Part shown: one piece after another, positions 15,201 through 23,173 of the stretch
How positions within the stretch are numbered: position 1 is the stretch's first letter
How the letters are laid out: each line of letters starts with the position of its first letter
Virus record (IMG/VR): IMGVR_UViG_3300029448_000020
Span: 6,265-63,875 of that record
Origin: a virus
Reading direction: 5' to 3' (one strand)
DNA length: 57,611 nucleotides
Program-made: the position numbers and the translations under genes
The notes under the pieces: model-generated
The model's input: only the letters and a program-made list of their open reading frames with translations
Databases searched by the model: none
What the model was told of the DNA's origin: nothing

Positions 15201-18171
15201 CTTCTTGTATTTGCTTGTCACTTATGTTAGTCTTACCATCTTGAATTAACTTGTTTTCTGCTTTTTTGAATATGTTGTTTTTTCTATCTATATCAACTTT
15301 GTCTTGACTATTTATAAATCCATTGAATTTATTACCAAAAGCATTTTCATCACGTAGTGCTTCTACTAAGGTTTGGTTTTGTGCAAATTGTTTTTCAAGA
15401 TTATTTAAAGCTTTGTTTTTGGTGTCATTATCCATATTTTTATTGTTGATGATTTTTTCAGCATCAAGTCTTATGGATTGTTGTTTTGTTATTAATTTTA
15501 AATATTGTTCTGTCCACTTGGGTGATAAATTTTTTAACTTCCCTTCTAAATTATCTAATATTTGTTTGTTCTCGTTTTTTAAATCATTAAGTTGTTTTTC
15601 TAAAACTTTTTTAGTTCCAACATCATAATTCATTTCATCTAGATCTTTTTGCAAATCACTTATTTCAGATAAATTATGCCTATACTTTCTACTTGTTTTT
15701 GGATCAGAAAATTGGTTCATAACCAAACCTTTCATAAACGGTGTTCCGCTAAACATATAACCAAACATACCACCACTAAAAGCAGCGTGGCCCATATTTT
15801 CTGTTATTGGTTTACCTGTAAAAATATTCTGCGAACCAGTAGTAAGAACCTCTGACATAGTTTCTAAAGCTGGATCATATAATAATTGTCTTTTACCATT
15901 TTTTATAAAGTGCTGTTTAATGCCATCTAAGCCTTTTAATAAATTACTTTTATTACCATACATAGACTTCCAACCTCTCTTCATAACTGGTAAGGTCAAA
16001 AACCTATCAAACACAACCTCAGCACCACCATATGCCGCACTGGTTATAGCTTTTTTAAACAGCGAGTTCTGTATCATTCCATCACTCTGCTCTTCTTCTT
16101 TTACCATTTCTAACCAGTTTTCTCCAGAACTACTATACCCAAGCATTGGTATACCTATTGTTGGTATAGCTAGCGTGGCAAATATAGCGCCTTGATTAGC
16201 AAACTCTTGAGCAACAAATGTTCCAAAGTTTTCAACACTAAAAGCATCTTCAAATGCTACGTCTTTTTGAAATACATTTCTAGCATCTTGCGTAGCCTTT
16301 TCTACTTGAAGCATGGTTTTGTCTAAACGCCTATCATCAATACCCATTACTGAACCAGTTAATTTATACCCTCCATATGCCGCTTTATTAAAAATATCTA
16401 AAAACCCACTACTTAATGTAGTAACAAATTTTTCTCCATTGTTATAGTTTCTTTGTATAAGGTTATTTTTGTAATCACTATTCTCCATTTTATCAAGCAT
16501 AGGCACCATACTTTCATCATACCATGTTTCATAATCTGTTTCTAGTGTTTTTATTTCATTTAAATTCTTGTTAAAGTTTTCTAAAACTTCTCTAGGAATT
16601 TTTCTACCATCTTTTAATGTTACAGCATAAGATTCATCTTGAAGTCTTGTTAAATCACCCTTGTATTCTTTGTTTATGTCATTAACTTTATTTTCTATTT
16701 GAACTAAATGTTCATTATAAAGTTCTTTAGCTTTTTCAACTAGTTTATCTTGATCTATACCAGGATTTTCTTTTTGAACTTTTCTAACAAAATAGCTAGG
16801 ATCAATTTGCTCTGGCATCCTGCTAGTATAGTGTTCTTCTATTTTTTGAATTTCACTATCCATATCCTCGTCAGTCCAAGACTCGTCACTTGATAGATGC
16901 CACATAGCTGTTGGATCGTTTAAAAAATCTATAACAGGTTTTGCTTCAATGTATTTTCTTTTTATTACGTCTGATTTAGCTTCATTAGCTATTTCAAGAG
17001 ACTTAAGTTCTTTAGCTTCTTTTATATTAGCTAATCTAGCACCAATTTTTATATCGTTAATTGTACCAGTATATGAAGTACCAACTTCACTAGGATCAGC
17101 CTCACCTTTTTTATCTATAAGCAAAGAGCCAATAAAACTATATCCCTCTACATCCTTAGAGTTCATTAGTTCAAACATTTTTTGATCTTGCAACTTATCA
17201 ATGTCTTGCTTAATCATGTTTTGCTTAGCTCTTTCTTTTATTTCATTTTGTTCTGGGTTTTTATTACCCTCAGCTTTAAGTTGATTTTTAGCTAATTTTA
17301 ATTCACTTTCATAAGGTTGAACTTTAGTTGATGTAGTTCTCATCCCATCTCTAGAATAATCGCTAGTAACAAGCTCCGGTTTGAATATATCTACATCGTT
17401 GCCATCGTTGTCTTTGTAATTATATTTAGATTCAATTTCTTTTTTGTCTGCTTCACTTACGTGCAAAGGACCGTCTTTAACAGAAAGTCTTTCATAATCA
17501 CTTATTAATATATTTTGATTTTCTTTAGTTTTTAAAATATCTTCTTGACTTAGATTATTTTTTAAAAACTTAAACAACTCATTTCTTGAGTTTCTTTTTT
17601 TAAGACTAGTGTCAAAATCTGTTTTTTCTTGAAACCTACCTGGACCAAGCCCAACATCAATAACAGTTTCTTTGCCAGTTTCTTTGTGCTTAATTTTTAC
17701 TTTATTTAAATTTTGAGCATCAAAAGTTTTCTCAAACTCAAAAACATTACCATATATAGATTCCATTTGATCTATAAAGTCATCATGATTTTGATCATAT
17801 ATTGTGTTGTCAAGTAGATAATCATAAGCACCATCATGCTTAATAGATTCGTTCTTTATTGTTTGAACATTTTGATTATCAATATCGTTATTTTTTAAAT
17901 CTCTTTGTGATTTTTCCCATTTAATATACTCTGGGCTATCGGAAGGTAGTGATTTAACCATTTCTTCGTACGACTGTACGGTGGTTGGATCTATTTTAGG
18001 ATCAACTTTTATTTCAGTTGATTTTTTTGCTTGTTCTTTTTCTAATTTAATTTGCTTTCGCAATGCGGCTTCTTCTTCTTTGCTATTAACTGTATATTCT
18101 TGACCGTCTATTGTTATCACATAAGAAGTATCGTCTTTTGGCGATTGCTCTTTTTTTGTTTCTTCTGCCAT
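9280..18171 (-). CDS. Giant polyvalent ejection protein (metallopeptidase motif, HAD domain, zinc-knuckle tail)
   Basis: A 2,963-residue protein. The first 1,000 residues are mostly charged helix with one hydrophobic patch (about 670-700). A zincin motif HELGH sits at 1085-1089, followed by MDPEETLTVFMELVAEG. A HAD-type phosphatase region starts FDFDETVG (D2031/D2033) and runs through ILTARAP and YFVDDALPN to about 2180. Residues about 2550-2720 (SRPDLISGQQAGVLGRI, FQNTPMQMTRLMKKAALDL, NGRGDTRTNISKIIYYGAVQ) resemble a large-polyvalent-protein associated module. The end has two C-x9-C-x(10-12)-C-x2-H knuckles (2893-2919, 2938-2962), DUF5763-like. In T7-like phages such giants are ejected with the DNA; that role is inferred. 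Confidence 0.8.
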   Translation of the reverse strand: MAEETKKEQSPKDDTSYVITIDGQEYTVNSKEEEAALRKQIKLEKEQAKKSTEIKVDPKIDPTTVQSYEEMVKSLPSDSPEYIKWEKSQRDLKNNDIDNQNVQTIKNESIKHDGAYDYLLDNTIYDQNHDDFIDQMESIYGNVFEFEKTFDAQNLNKVKIKHKETGKETVIDVGLGPGRFQEKTDFDTSLKKRNSRNELFKFLKNNLSQEDILKTKENQNILISDYERLSVKDGPLHVSEADKKEIESKYNYKDNDGNDVDIFKPELVTSDYSRDGMRTTSTKVQPYESELKLAKNQLKAEGNKNPEQNEIKERAKQNMIKQDIDKLQDQKMFELMNSKDVEGYSFIGSLLIDKKGEADPSEVGTSYTGTINDIKIGARLANIKEAKELKSLEIANEAKSDVIKRKYIEAKPVIDFLNDPTAMWHLSSDESWTDEDMDSEIQKIEEHYTSRMPEQIDPSYFVRKVQKENPGIDQDKLVEKAKELYNEHLVQIENKVNDINKEYKGDLTRLQDESYAVTLKDGRKIPREVLENFNKNLNEIKTLETDYETWYDESMVPMLDKMENSDYKNNLIQRNYNNGEKFVTTLSSGFLDIFNKAAYGGYKLTGSVMGIDDRRLDKTMLQVEKATQDARNVFQKDVAFEDAFSVENFGTFVAQEFANQGAIFATLAIPTIGIPMLGYSSSGENWLEMVKEEEQSDGMIQNSLFKKAITSAAYGGAEVVFDRFLTLPVMKRGWKSMYGNKSNLLKGLDGIKQHFIKNGKRQLLYDPALETMSEVLTTGSQNIFTGKPITENMGHAAFSGGMFGYMFSGTPFMKGLVMNQFSDPKTSRKYRHNLSEISDLQKDLDEMNYDVGTKKVLEKQLNDLKNENKQILDNLEGKLKNLSPKWTEQYLKLITKQQSIRLDAEKIINNKNMDNDTKNKALNNLEKQFAQNQTLVEALRDENAFGNKFNGFINSQDKVDIDRKNNIFKKAENKLIQDGKTNISDKQIQEEARIIYNTQEINQAFNERRKKTGLAQSMINSQTVNQAVEDISNLENVSEEAKNKAIKGIQNGGHGVNLPTTDGKFISLQVVENMAKDDRLETRTHELGHTIFGEAFSSNPEAFAGMAAQIEQHVQIHNPNLHKVLVAYTTRNDGSRMDPEETLTVFMELVAEGKFDLKSEKNTGVGALMGWMFGNGIKKATKSDVDFNFEGETDAVTFVTQLAKKIKAGTLTMKERKAIGRSSIAETTKTMESIVGKDTKTRDAKMSEALKKNTVQIVNENKNLYGQVVDQADKKGINRKNLRDAVTPRIREGLVMNNLAIANKLAKNAYESGIRNLRDAGVPNYISKAIPKQDWQSGFIEQLITLANSWDPSVNPEFGAYVNDILPRRYGQILESLKDQIDSFSLDALQEAGFDAADKKSTPSTAATKQVDGKKVSKIVGVKPDNIQEITDNADLTKLEKEKSYKKTKALVKNGPLVPVLELFSNEFGIPVNKLSKNIDLDGQQRSAARKKIAEIAKDNNLIDILPEAQDEDGRATGVANTKLNEFYRDSGKRVEVGKGAIKSLGQKNRFDKIQSAPNEDFFKLFGMDQDGNPTSKGTKFDGAIREFVIQLAALGANQQIRLDKPSMKEIGRGRSEVMFSEKHKEGFYMGANDLVKHWSKKSKIPVGKLESFIRYEGDKATYNGVFDENTGESVIEAKIRFTIQFLQENPQFRDYLMKSGLGGVSRSTYGSEEFFMNMIKDSFSLTESEIKLIRHGYLKNKKQQPKKINLSEKQQAVEDNKLDNLKDYFVAIQEFLKTNPEAAALFISFYQDGGSAGMGSTVRVSFPYKIRTIDQKTRKPNYKANMREEHNHPANQIHSALLFAAMEGNVEKAFVGIRASMMQGSITIEADNLINDGSKNIYGEKIGLKNGAPDVWFDDILPRVISGELKLEDGMGAVVRLAIQGVNLNELEIVGTNQTIAEYFGVGTNVKKLTDVQIERLIPIQNDLIIKQLTGKITKQKAIKGIQAAVKIKWSKSQSQVNNIFNAIKAQKNIVKHSQTGKTKGMSAFDFDETVGVSENYIIAKKGKETKKIASNEWPMVGDQLAKEGWDFDFTDFNKVTKGKPGPLLQKMKNQIKKYGPNNVFILTARAPESQKAIHDWLRSEGVYIPIKNVTGLGNSTGQAKADWMLEKFAEGYNDMYFVDDALPNVKAVKNVLDQLDIKSKVVQAKVKLSGSHSVDFNKMIERTSGVGFEKVFSRGEAIVRGKGIGKWDLFVPPSAEDFKGLMYKFLGKGKQGDKDMKWFKDNLFDPFAKGIRTWNTYKQNMSNEYSALKKRNPKLVKTLDDKVPGTSFTVDTAIRTYLWNKNGMEIPGMAETTKKKLLSHVNKNADLINFAETLGIISRAQDGYTQPSEFWMVESIASDLFNTVKIGRQQFLGDWINNKNEIFSKDNLNKIEAIHGSGFRDALENILYRMENGTNRVLGKDKTVNKFVNWVNGSVGAIMFLNVRSAALQTISTVNFINWGDNNIFKASKAFANIPQFSKDFATIFNSDMLKQRRGGSQIDIAHSELADAFSQSRGSVESVIRWMLEKGFAPTRIADSFAISFGGASFYRNRINTYIKNGKSQAEAESQAFLDFQEIAEETQQSSRPDLISGQQAGVLGRIILPFQNTPMQMTRLMKKAALDLKNGRGDTRTNISKIIYYGAVQNLIFGALQSGLAFALFGGDDDEDDERKRTQGIRVLDGAIDTLLRGTGVYGAAIAALKNTLKQWKYETEQPWAKRDDIRIALQAVSLSPPMGSKLRKLNQAIKSEKYNKGVSKQIGFRIENPNLSIASSLVEGLTNFPMARIQHKMNNLEEAITGNHDLWKRVALSTGWSMWSLGVKDEELERAKADAKKERRESQKIEKEKRKAEDKKAEDERKKKEGIKTVQCSGIRSNGQRCSLTTETKAKTWKCIHHMDFKDGMDRDNDGIKEYRCTAIKTNGQRCNNKTENKNKKCYAHQ

Positions 18172-18207
18172 ACTGTATCGTTAGTTACCCGTAATTAATA
18201 ATTTGTT

Positions 18208-19251
18208 TTAAGCTAATTTTTCGTTAGAAATGCCTTGCTCTTTTGTTGGATTAGGTCTATTCTTTTTACCCATATTCCATTGTTTTTCTAAAAATGATGT
18301 AAAGTATTCAGCTATTTCATCATCTAGTACACTTTTGTATTCTTTTCTTTCTATAATTGCATCAGCTATTTTCTTTGATTCTTCATAGTTGATACCATCA
18401 TTTGGATTAACACCTTCTAGTTGTAGTCCTAATTTAGCGTATGTATTAGATGATATTTTATCAACAAAATCATTGTAAAATATTCTACCTGCAACCATCT
18501 CATCATAAATTAAAGACTTAGGATTATCTGCTCCATCAATTATATTTCTTTTTACTTGTTGTTTAGCTGCAGCTCTAGGAAAAGACATGTTGTCAGCTGG
18601 ATTAGTTTGAGATGATTTACTTATATAATTATTACCCATTGAGGTAACAGCATCTTTAGTTGCTTTGTCTACTAATTTTATTTTACTTTTTAAATTAGGT
18701 ATAGCAACCCACTCTTCTCCACTACTATCTATAGTCTGAACTAGTTTATTTCTTTCTGTTATGTATTGATCTGCGTACAACTTTTGTGTGTCTATATTAG
18801 CGTTGTTATACTCATCGTCTAGCTTAACTAATGTTTCTTTAGCTATTTCTGCAGACTTAAAGTTAGGCATCATTATCCCTAATTCTTCTTTGTGAGGACA
18901 ATGTTGTTCACCTGGGCAAACTTTTTCTACTAATCTAACTTCATCTTTTAGTAAACGCATAACAGCTTTACCATCGGGTGAATCACTCCACGTGTTCATT
19001 AAAGCTTTTGTGTTGTAAGCTGCGGCAACATCTTGTCTAAAGTTTTTGTAAGCACCAATGTTCTGAGCCCACATATTTAATTGTCTTTTTATTAGACCTC
19101 TTTTAGTTTTGTCACCATCTACATACTCTTGTTTTTTAGCTGCTAAGGATTCAGATATAGCGTTATACTCACCACCTGGTAGTTCACCGTCTGTATCTAG
19201 CACTGTTCTAACAAGTGCATCATGTTCTGGATTTGTTTTTCTATTTAACAT
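18208..19251 (-). CDS. Internal virion or structural protein
   Basis: A 347-residue protein from the ATG at 19251 (MLNRKTNPEHDALVRTV); a longer reading from 19284 would overlap the upstream gene and has an unconvincing start. It is largely helical and charged, with a single Cys cluster (CPGEQHCPHKEE). It lies between the giant polyvalent protein and an ejection-type paralogue, the position of an internal or ejected virion protein in podoviruses. No domain recognised. Confidence 0.65.
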   Translation of the reverse strand: MLNRKTNPEHDALVRTVLDTDGELPGGEYNAISESLAAKKQEYVDGDKTKRGLIKRQLNMWAQNIGAYKNFRQDVAAAYNTKALMNTWSDSPDGKAVMRLLKDEVRLVEKVCPGEQHCPHKEELGIMMPNFKSAEIAKETLVKLDDEYNNANIDTQKLYADQYITERNKLVQTIDSSGEEWVAIPNLKSKIKLVDKATKDAVTSMGNNYISKSSQTNPADNMSFPRAAAKQQVKRNIIDGADNPKSLIYDEMVAGRIFYNDFVDKISSNTYAKLGLQLEGVNPNDGINYEESKKIADAIIERKEYKSVLDDEIAEYFTSFLEKQWNMGKKNRPNPTKEQGISNEKLA

Positions 19252-19265
19252 ATTAAAATATTTTA

Positions 19266-20057
19266 TTATGAAACACCTGGACAACTTGGGTAATTTGCGT
19301 AATATTCTGCTCTTTCTTCGCTTTCTTGTCTTAACCTATCAAACTCCGCTTGTGCTTCTGGTGATATTGTATCTTCCAATGCGGCGCCTTTTCTTTCATT
19401 ACCAAACTCTCCTTCAGACGAAGAAAATCTTTCACCAGAAGAAGCACCAACTCTACCTTTAAGTATACTACCAACAGCTGTAACACCTCCAGCAATTGCA
19501 TCCCATTTTGCTTGATTCGCTGCAGCAGCTTGTTCTCTATAAGCTGCTACCTCTTGTTGCGACATTCCAAGCAATGTTGACTGTTTGTCTCTTTCTGCGT
19601 TTCTAGACCATATTTCACCTTCTCTTTCTTTATCTTGCAAATTAGCTGCCATATTTCTTTCAGCCATTTGATTCTGTTTTTCTTGTTGACCAATTTTAGC
19701 CGCAGATGATTGTGAAGCAATTTGACCTTGAGTAGCTAGAGCTTGTGCGACAGACGCTATACCTGAGCTACCCGCAGCTTCTCTTAATCCACCTAAAACG
19801 TTAGCTTGGCTTTGTCCAAATTGTTGCTTTTCTAGATCGTATTGTCTTTGGTTTATTGTTAGATCCTCCATTGTATTTTCCATATCAGTGTAAGGATTGC
19901 TAGTATCTAAAGAAGAATAAGCGTCTTTTAATCTATCCATTTCCACCTCAGCTTTAGAAGCTTTTCTTTCAGCTTGTCTTTTAGCCTTATTAGCGCTAAT
20001 TGCGCCTAACGCAGCACCACCAACAGATATCCCTAAACCTACTAATGCAAATGACAT
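19266..20057 (-). CDS. Ejection-type internal virion protein, paralogue B
   Basis: A 263-residue paralogue of 3428-4138. It shares the hydrophobic start (ALVGLGISVGGAALGA), LDTSNPYTDMENTMEDLTIN, AAGSSGIASVAQALATQGQ, NQMAERNMAA and STLLGMSQQEVAAY. The C-terminus differs, ending in an acidic, E-rich tail with a final Cys. It is next to the giant ejection-type protein, so it is likely the primary copy of this family. Function as a T7 gp14-like membrane or ejection protein is inferred. Confidence 0.7.
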   Translation of the reverse strand: MSFALVGLGISVGGAALGAISANKAKRQAERKASKAEVEMDRLKDAYSSLDTSNPYTDMENTMEDLTINQRQYDLEKQQFGQSQANVLGGLREAAGSSGIASVAQALATQGQIASQSSAAKIGQQEKQNQMAERNMAANLQDKEREGEIWSRNAERDKQSTLLGMSQQEVAAYREQAAAANQAKWDAIAGGVTAVGSILKGRVGASSGERFSSSEGEFGNERKGAALEDTISPEAQAEFDRLRQESEERAEYYANYPSCPGVS

Positions 20058-20058
20058 A

Positions 20059-20613
20059 TTAAGAGTATCTCATGTTATCTTTCCAGCCCTTGCTTTTTCT
20101 ATCTTCGAATTTATTTAACTTCATATCTTTTTTGATGTCCTTTTTACCTGCTCTATAGCTATCACCATATAAAACTCCAGCTGTTTCACCAACATCTCTA
20201 GACATATCACCAAGGGCTCTAGCTTTTGCTATTTGCCCATATTTAGCCGTACCTTTTCCAGATGCGGCATCATAGGCTCCTCTAACTAATATAGCATCAG
20301 TTTTGTAAGGAGTATAACCTTCTTTTTTAGGCATTGGACCTCCACCATATAAAGCTCCACCTGGAGGAAGATTTGATACATTCATTTTACCCATCATTCT
20401 TTGATTTGCCATCATTTGTGCTTCTCGACCAGTCATACCACCACCTTCACCTGGTTGTATTCCAACCGCTTGCTGTGCACCACCACCAAACACCTTGTTT
20501 ATTCCACCAACCATTTTTTTACCAAGTCCTTTTAAAAACTTATTTGGTGATGGTTTGTTACCTGATCTCATTGAAAAAGGAATTGAACCTCTACTTTTAC
20601 TTGTTCTCGCCAT
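20059..20613 (-). CDS. Basic virion protein with an internal tag-like motif
   Basis: A 184-residue basic, glycine-rich protein. The first 25 residues contain SGNKPSPNKFLKG (an SPNK motif also seen at 47770-48246). At 96-105 lies KKEGYTPYKT, an internal copy of the tag. The middle is G/M-rich (GGMTGREAQMMANQRMMG) and the rest resembles a basic helix. The position of the internal tag suggests that an internal start or processing event could expose it; this is speculation. Confidence 0.6.
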   Translation of the reverse strand: MARTSKSRGSIPFSMRSGNKPSPNKFLKGLGKKMVGGINKVFGGGAQQAVGIQPGEGGGMTGREAQMMANQRMMGKMNVSNLPPGGALYGGGPMPKKEGYTPYKTDAILVRGAYDAASGKGTAKYGQIAKARALGDMSRDVGETAGVLYGDSYRAGKKDIKKDMKLNKFEDRKSKGWKDNMRYS

Positions 20614-21094
20614 TTGTATATTTTTTATATTCTTCGTAACTTATTGCTACGATTTGTTTTTCTAATTCTTCAACATCATTAATGTTGTCTGGGTTTTTGT
20701 GAGTATTATACCAGTGAGATTCTTTGTGTGCGTAAAGTATTCTTTTCTCTCCCGGTTCTGATATTATATAACATGGAGCAATATACTCTTTTACTCCTGA
20801 TGAGCTAGCAACACTTAAATGTCCTTCTAATAAAAAACACATATGTTTGTGTTTGTGTATAGCTCCAATAACAATATATCCTTGAAACATTGTCATTTTT
20901 CTTATGTAAACACCATCCATGAAAAAATGATCAATTGGTATTTGATCATTATCGTTAAGTATTGGTTTGTCTTTTGTTCCAGCCAAAATTGACTTACCAT
21001 CAGCAATTGATTTTAAGTCATTTTCTAATTTTGTAACCGCTGTTTCAAAATTTTTACCAACACCAAAGTCTGGCATTTTTTGTATTTCACTCAT
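20597..21094 (-). CDS. Cupin-fold protein
   Basis: A 165-residue protein. The central part MFQGYIVIGAIHKHKHMCFL, LEGHLSVASS, GVKEYIAP and EPGEKRILYAHKESHW reads as a small double-stranded beta-helix with histidines spaced like a metal-binding cupin. Similar proteins appear in marine phage structural regions. It may be a fibre-associated or metal-binding virion protein. It overlaps the following gene by 17 bases. Confidence 0.6.
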   Translation of the reverse strand: MSEIQKMPDFGVGKNFETAVTKLENDLKSIADGKSILAGTKDKPILNDNDQIPIDHFFMDGVYIRKMTMFQGYIVIGAIHKHKHMCFLLEGHLSVASSSGVKEYIAPCYIISEPGEKRILYAHKESHWYNTHKNPDNINDVEELEKQIVAISYEEYKKYTNGENK

Positions 21095-21140
21095 TTAATT
21101 AAATTTAACTAGTAATATAGTTACATTTTTTGTATATTAT

Positions 21141-21539
21141 TTAGCTGCTACTTACGTTGATGTTACATGAAGCAGCAAACAGCTCTGCTTTTTCTTTAGA
21201 GTTATTTTCAAATCTAAACTTACCGTAGTAACCTACTATTGAAGCTTCATTAACTTCTCTGCTTTTTCCAAAAAATATAAAGTCCCCAGCTTGTGGAGCT
21301 GGCGTTGATTCACCTATACTACATATTAATGTCCATGTAGCTGTGTTATTAACGTCTCCATCTAAAGCTGTTGTTACTATATCGTTTATAACGCCTATCT
21401 CTACACAATCCTCGTTACTAATATTAACGTTAAATCCACCAACTAAAGTATTAGCTGGTATGTAGTATGCTATATCACCAGGTTGTACAGATGCGTTTAA
21501 TACGACACTTGCTCCTAATTGTAAATTTATTATTGCCAT
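21141..21539 (-). CDS. Small beta-rich virion protein
   Basis: A 132-residue protein with strands (GASVVLNASVQPGDIAYYIP) and a C-terminal segment FIFFGKSREVNE...SIVGYYGKFRFENNSKEKAELF that is commonly seen in small virion proteins of marine phages. It closes a run of tail-associated genes. Exact role unknown. Confidence 0.6.
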   Translation of the reverse strand: MAIINLQLGASVVLNASVQPGDIAYYIPANTLVGGFNVNISNEDCVEIGVINDIVTTALDGDVNNTATWTLICSIGESTPAPQAGDFIFFGKSREVNEASIVGYYGKFRFENNSKEKAELFAASCNINVSSS

Positions 21540-21550
21540 TGTTTATTATT

Positions 21551-23155
21551 TTAAGATAATGTTGCTATATCGTCAACATCTAATTGCATTGTTACATCTT
21601 TTGTTCCCCACTTTTCTATATCAACATTATATTTTAAAGTAAGCGTGTCGTTAGATGACGATGTAGTTGATATAGCTACTGATATGCCTGTTATATCTAA
21701 ATCAGTACCACCGTTACCAACAAAACCATTAGCAGAGTCGTTGTTTGGTATAGAGTTTGTCCAATCTGACTCACTACCAGATTCATTAGAAAATAATGGT
21801 GCGCCTAATGTACCTCCTGATCCATCAGATCCAGATCTAAGAGCAAAAGCACCTGAACTGGCTTTAAATATGTGTGTTACTGAAAAATACTTAGCAATTG
21901 TTTTAGAATTTATTTCACTAGATTTTTTATTATATTTACCGGTATATGTTTTTGTTATAGGGTTACTATTATCAAAAGTAACAAAGGTTCCACTTCCAGT
22001 GTCAACAGTAGCGTTACTCCAAGTTGTCACTGTTTTTAATGTTAAAATTGGATTCATAAATTGATTTAATTGTTGTTGAACACTAGCAAAATCTGTACTT
22101 GCGTTAGCCCAGTTTTGAGGTATACCTTTTAAAAGTGCATCACCTAAATTATATTTTACCCATGTTCCATTATCGTGATTAGTTGAGTCATTAGAACCTA
22201 CGTATATACGAGAACGTGCTTGAATATTATCGTAGCGAAACTTTATAGAATACCTCGTGTGTGATGTTTGTAGTGGGAAATTTACATAAAATTCTAATAC
22301 CCCCTTTTTTGGAATAGTAAAATAATGTATTGGAAAAAATTCTGGTGGATAACCAGCGTAAATCCATTGACTACTAGTAGATACTGGCATAGTTGGCTTA
22401 CCAATAGGTTGGGTGAATCCTGGTCTTCTTGCTTCTCTTTCAGCTGCTGGTAATAAAGAAGTTTCTTTTGAAGCTGTTATATTACCGTTGGCATCTAAAG
22501 TATCAGTTATCTTAGTTATAACTATAGGAACTACTGTCCCTTCTGACCCGGTGAGTCTAAATTTTCTTTTCTCACCAAGCGGGGATATGATATTGCTTCC
22601 AAATTCAAAGTTTAATAATCCTTCTTTATTAACCGTAGATCTGTCTGTTAATTTAGGAGCTAGGTCTTCACTTATCTGGTATCTTAGTGTTTCATTATTT
22701 GAAATATCTCTAGCATCATACATAACGTCAAATAAATAACCTGTAAAATTACCCTTAGCATCTTTTGTCGTTTTGTTTAATTTGAAAAACACTCTATTAT
22801 TAGTATTGTTTTCTATTTCAACTAAATTAGGAGATGTCGCGTGTTTTAGATTAACAGTAGTTCTGCTACCAATCTGGCCAGTTACTGGATCTATAATACC
22901 ACCTATTTTTACTTGAGCAGCTTGACTTGCATTAATACTTATTGTACCGACTTTTGTTATAGTATTTAATTTTACTCTACCTGATATATTAAACACCGCT
23001 TTTTCACTATCAGTTCCTTCATTAGTTTTTGACAATGTTACGTTTGAATAGTTTGATTGCAACACCTCAACTTCTGAATAATTGTCTACGTGATTTTGGA
23101 TTATATTTTGTAAAGCATCTATTACTCCTAAATTTGATATTTTTGATTTAGCCAT
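21551..23155 (-). CDS. Tail-associated structural protein
   Basis: A 534-residue, strand-rich protein with many T, S and N residues and no enzyme motif. The N-terminus (KISNLGVIDALQNIIQNHVDNYSEVEVL) looks helical and may attach it to the tail. The rest resembles stacked beta-domains. It is transcribed with the 617- and 2,122-residue proteins ahead of it, which suggests that the three form the tail or baseplate periphery. Confidence 0.6.
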   Translation of the reverse strand: MAKSKISNLGVIDALQNIIQNHVDNYSEVEVLQSNYSNVTLSKTNEGTDSEKAVFNISGRVKLNTITKVGTISINASQAAQVKIGGIIDPVTGQIGSRTTVNLKHATSPNLVEIENNTNNRVFFKLNKTTKDAKGNFTGYLFDVMYDARDISNNETLRYQISEDLAPKLTDRSTVNKEGLLNFEFGSNIISPLGEKRKFRLTGSEGTVVPIVITKITDTLDANGNITASKETSLLPAAEREARRPGFTQPIGKPTMPVSTSSQWIYAGYPPEFFPIHYFTIPKKGVLEFYVNFPLQTSHTRYSIKFRYDNIQARSRIYVGSNDSTNHDNGTWVKYNLGDALLKGIPQNWANASTDFASVQQQLNQFMNPILTLKTVTTWSNATVDTGSGTFVTFDNSNPITKTYTGKYNKKSSEINSKTIAKYFSVTHIFKASSGAFALRSGSDGSGGTLGAPLFSNESGSESDWTNSIPNNDSANGFVGNGGTDLDITGISVAISTTSSSNDTLTLKYNVDIEKWGTKDVTMQLDVDDIATLS

Positions 23156-23173
23156 TTTTTTTATTTTTTTTTA

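Noticed and set aside
10673-16195. Several plus-strand ORFs opposite the giant gene
   Set aside because: They are antisense shadows of a continuous 2,963-codon gene, without leaders or recognisable protein features.
9280-18171. N4-type virion RNA polymerase in the giant protein
   Set aside because: Size would fit, and a phage polymerase is wanted for the promoter motif, but no T7/N4 polymerase motifs were seen; the FDFDET segment belongs to a HAD-type phosphatase pattern.
18208-19284. Longer start at 19284 for the internal virion protein
   Set aside because: It would overlap the upstream gene by 19 bases with an atypical N-terminus; MLNRKTNP at 19251 follows an A/T-rich leader.
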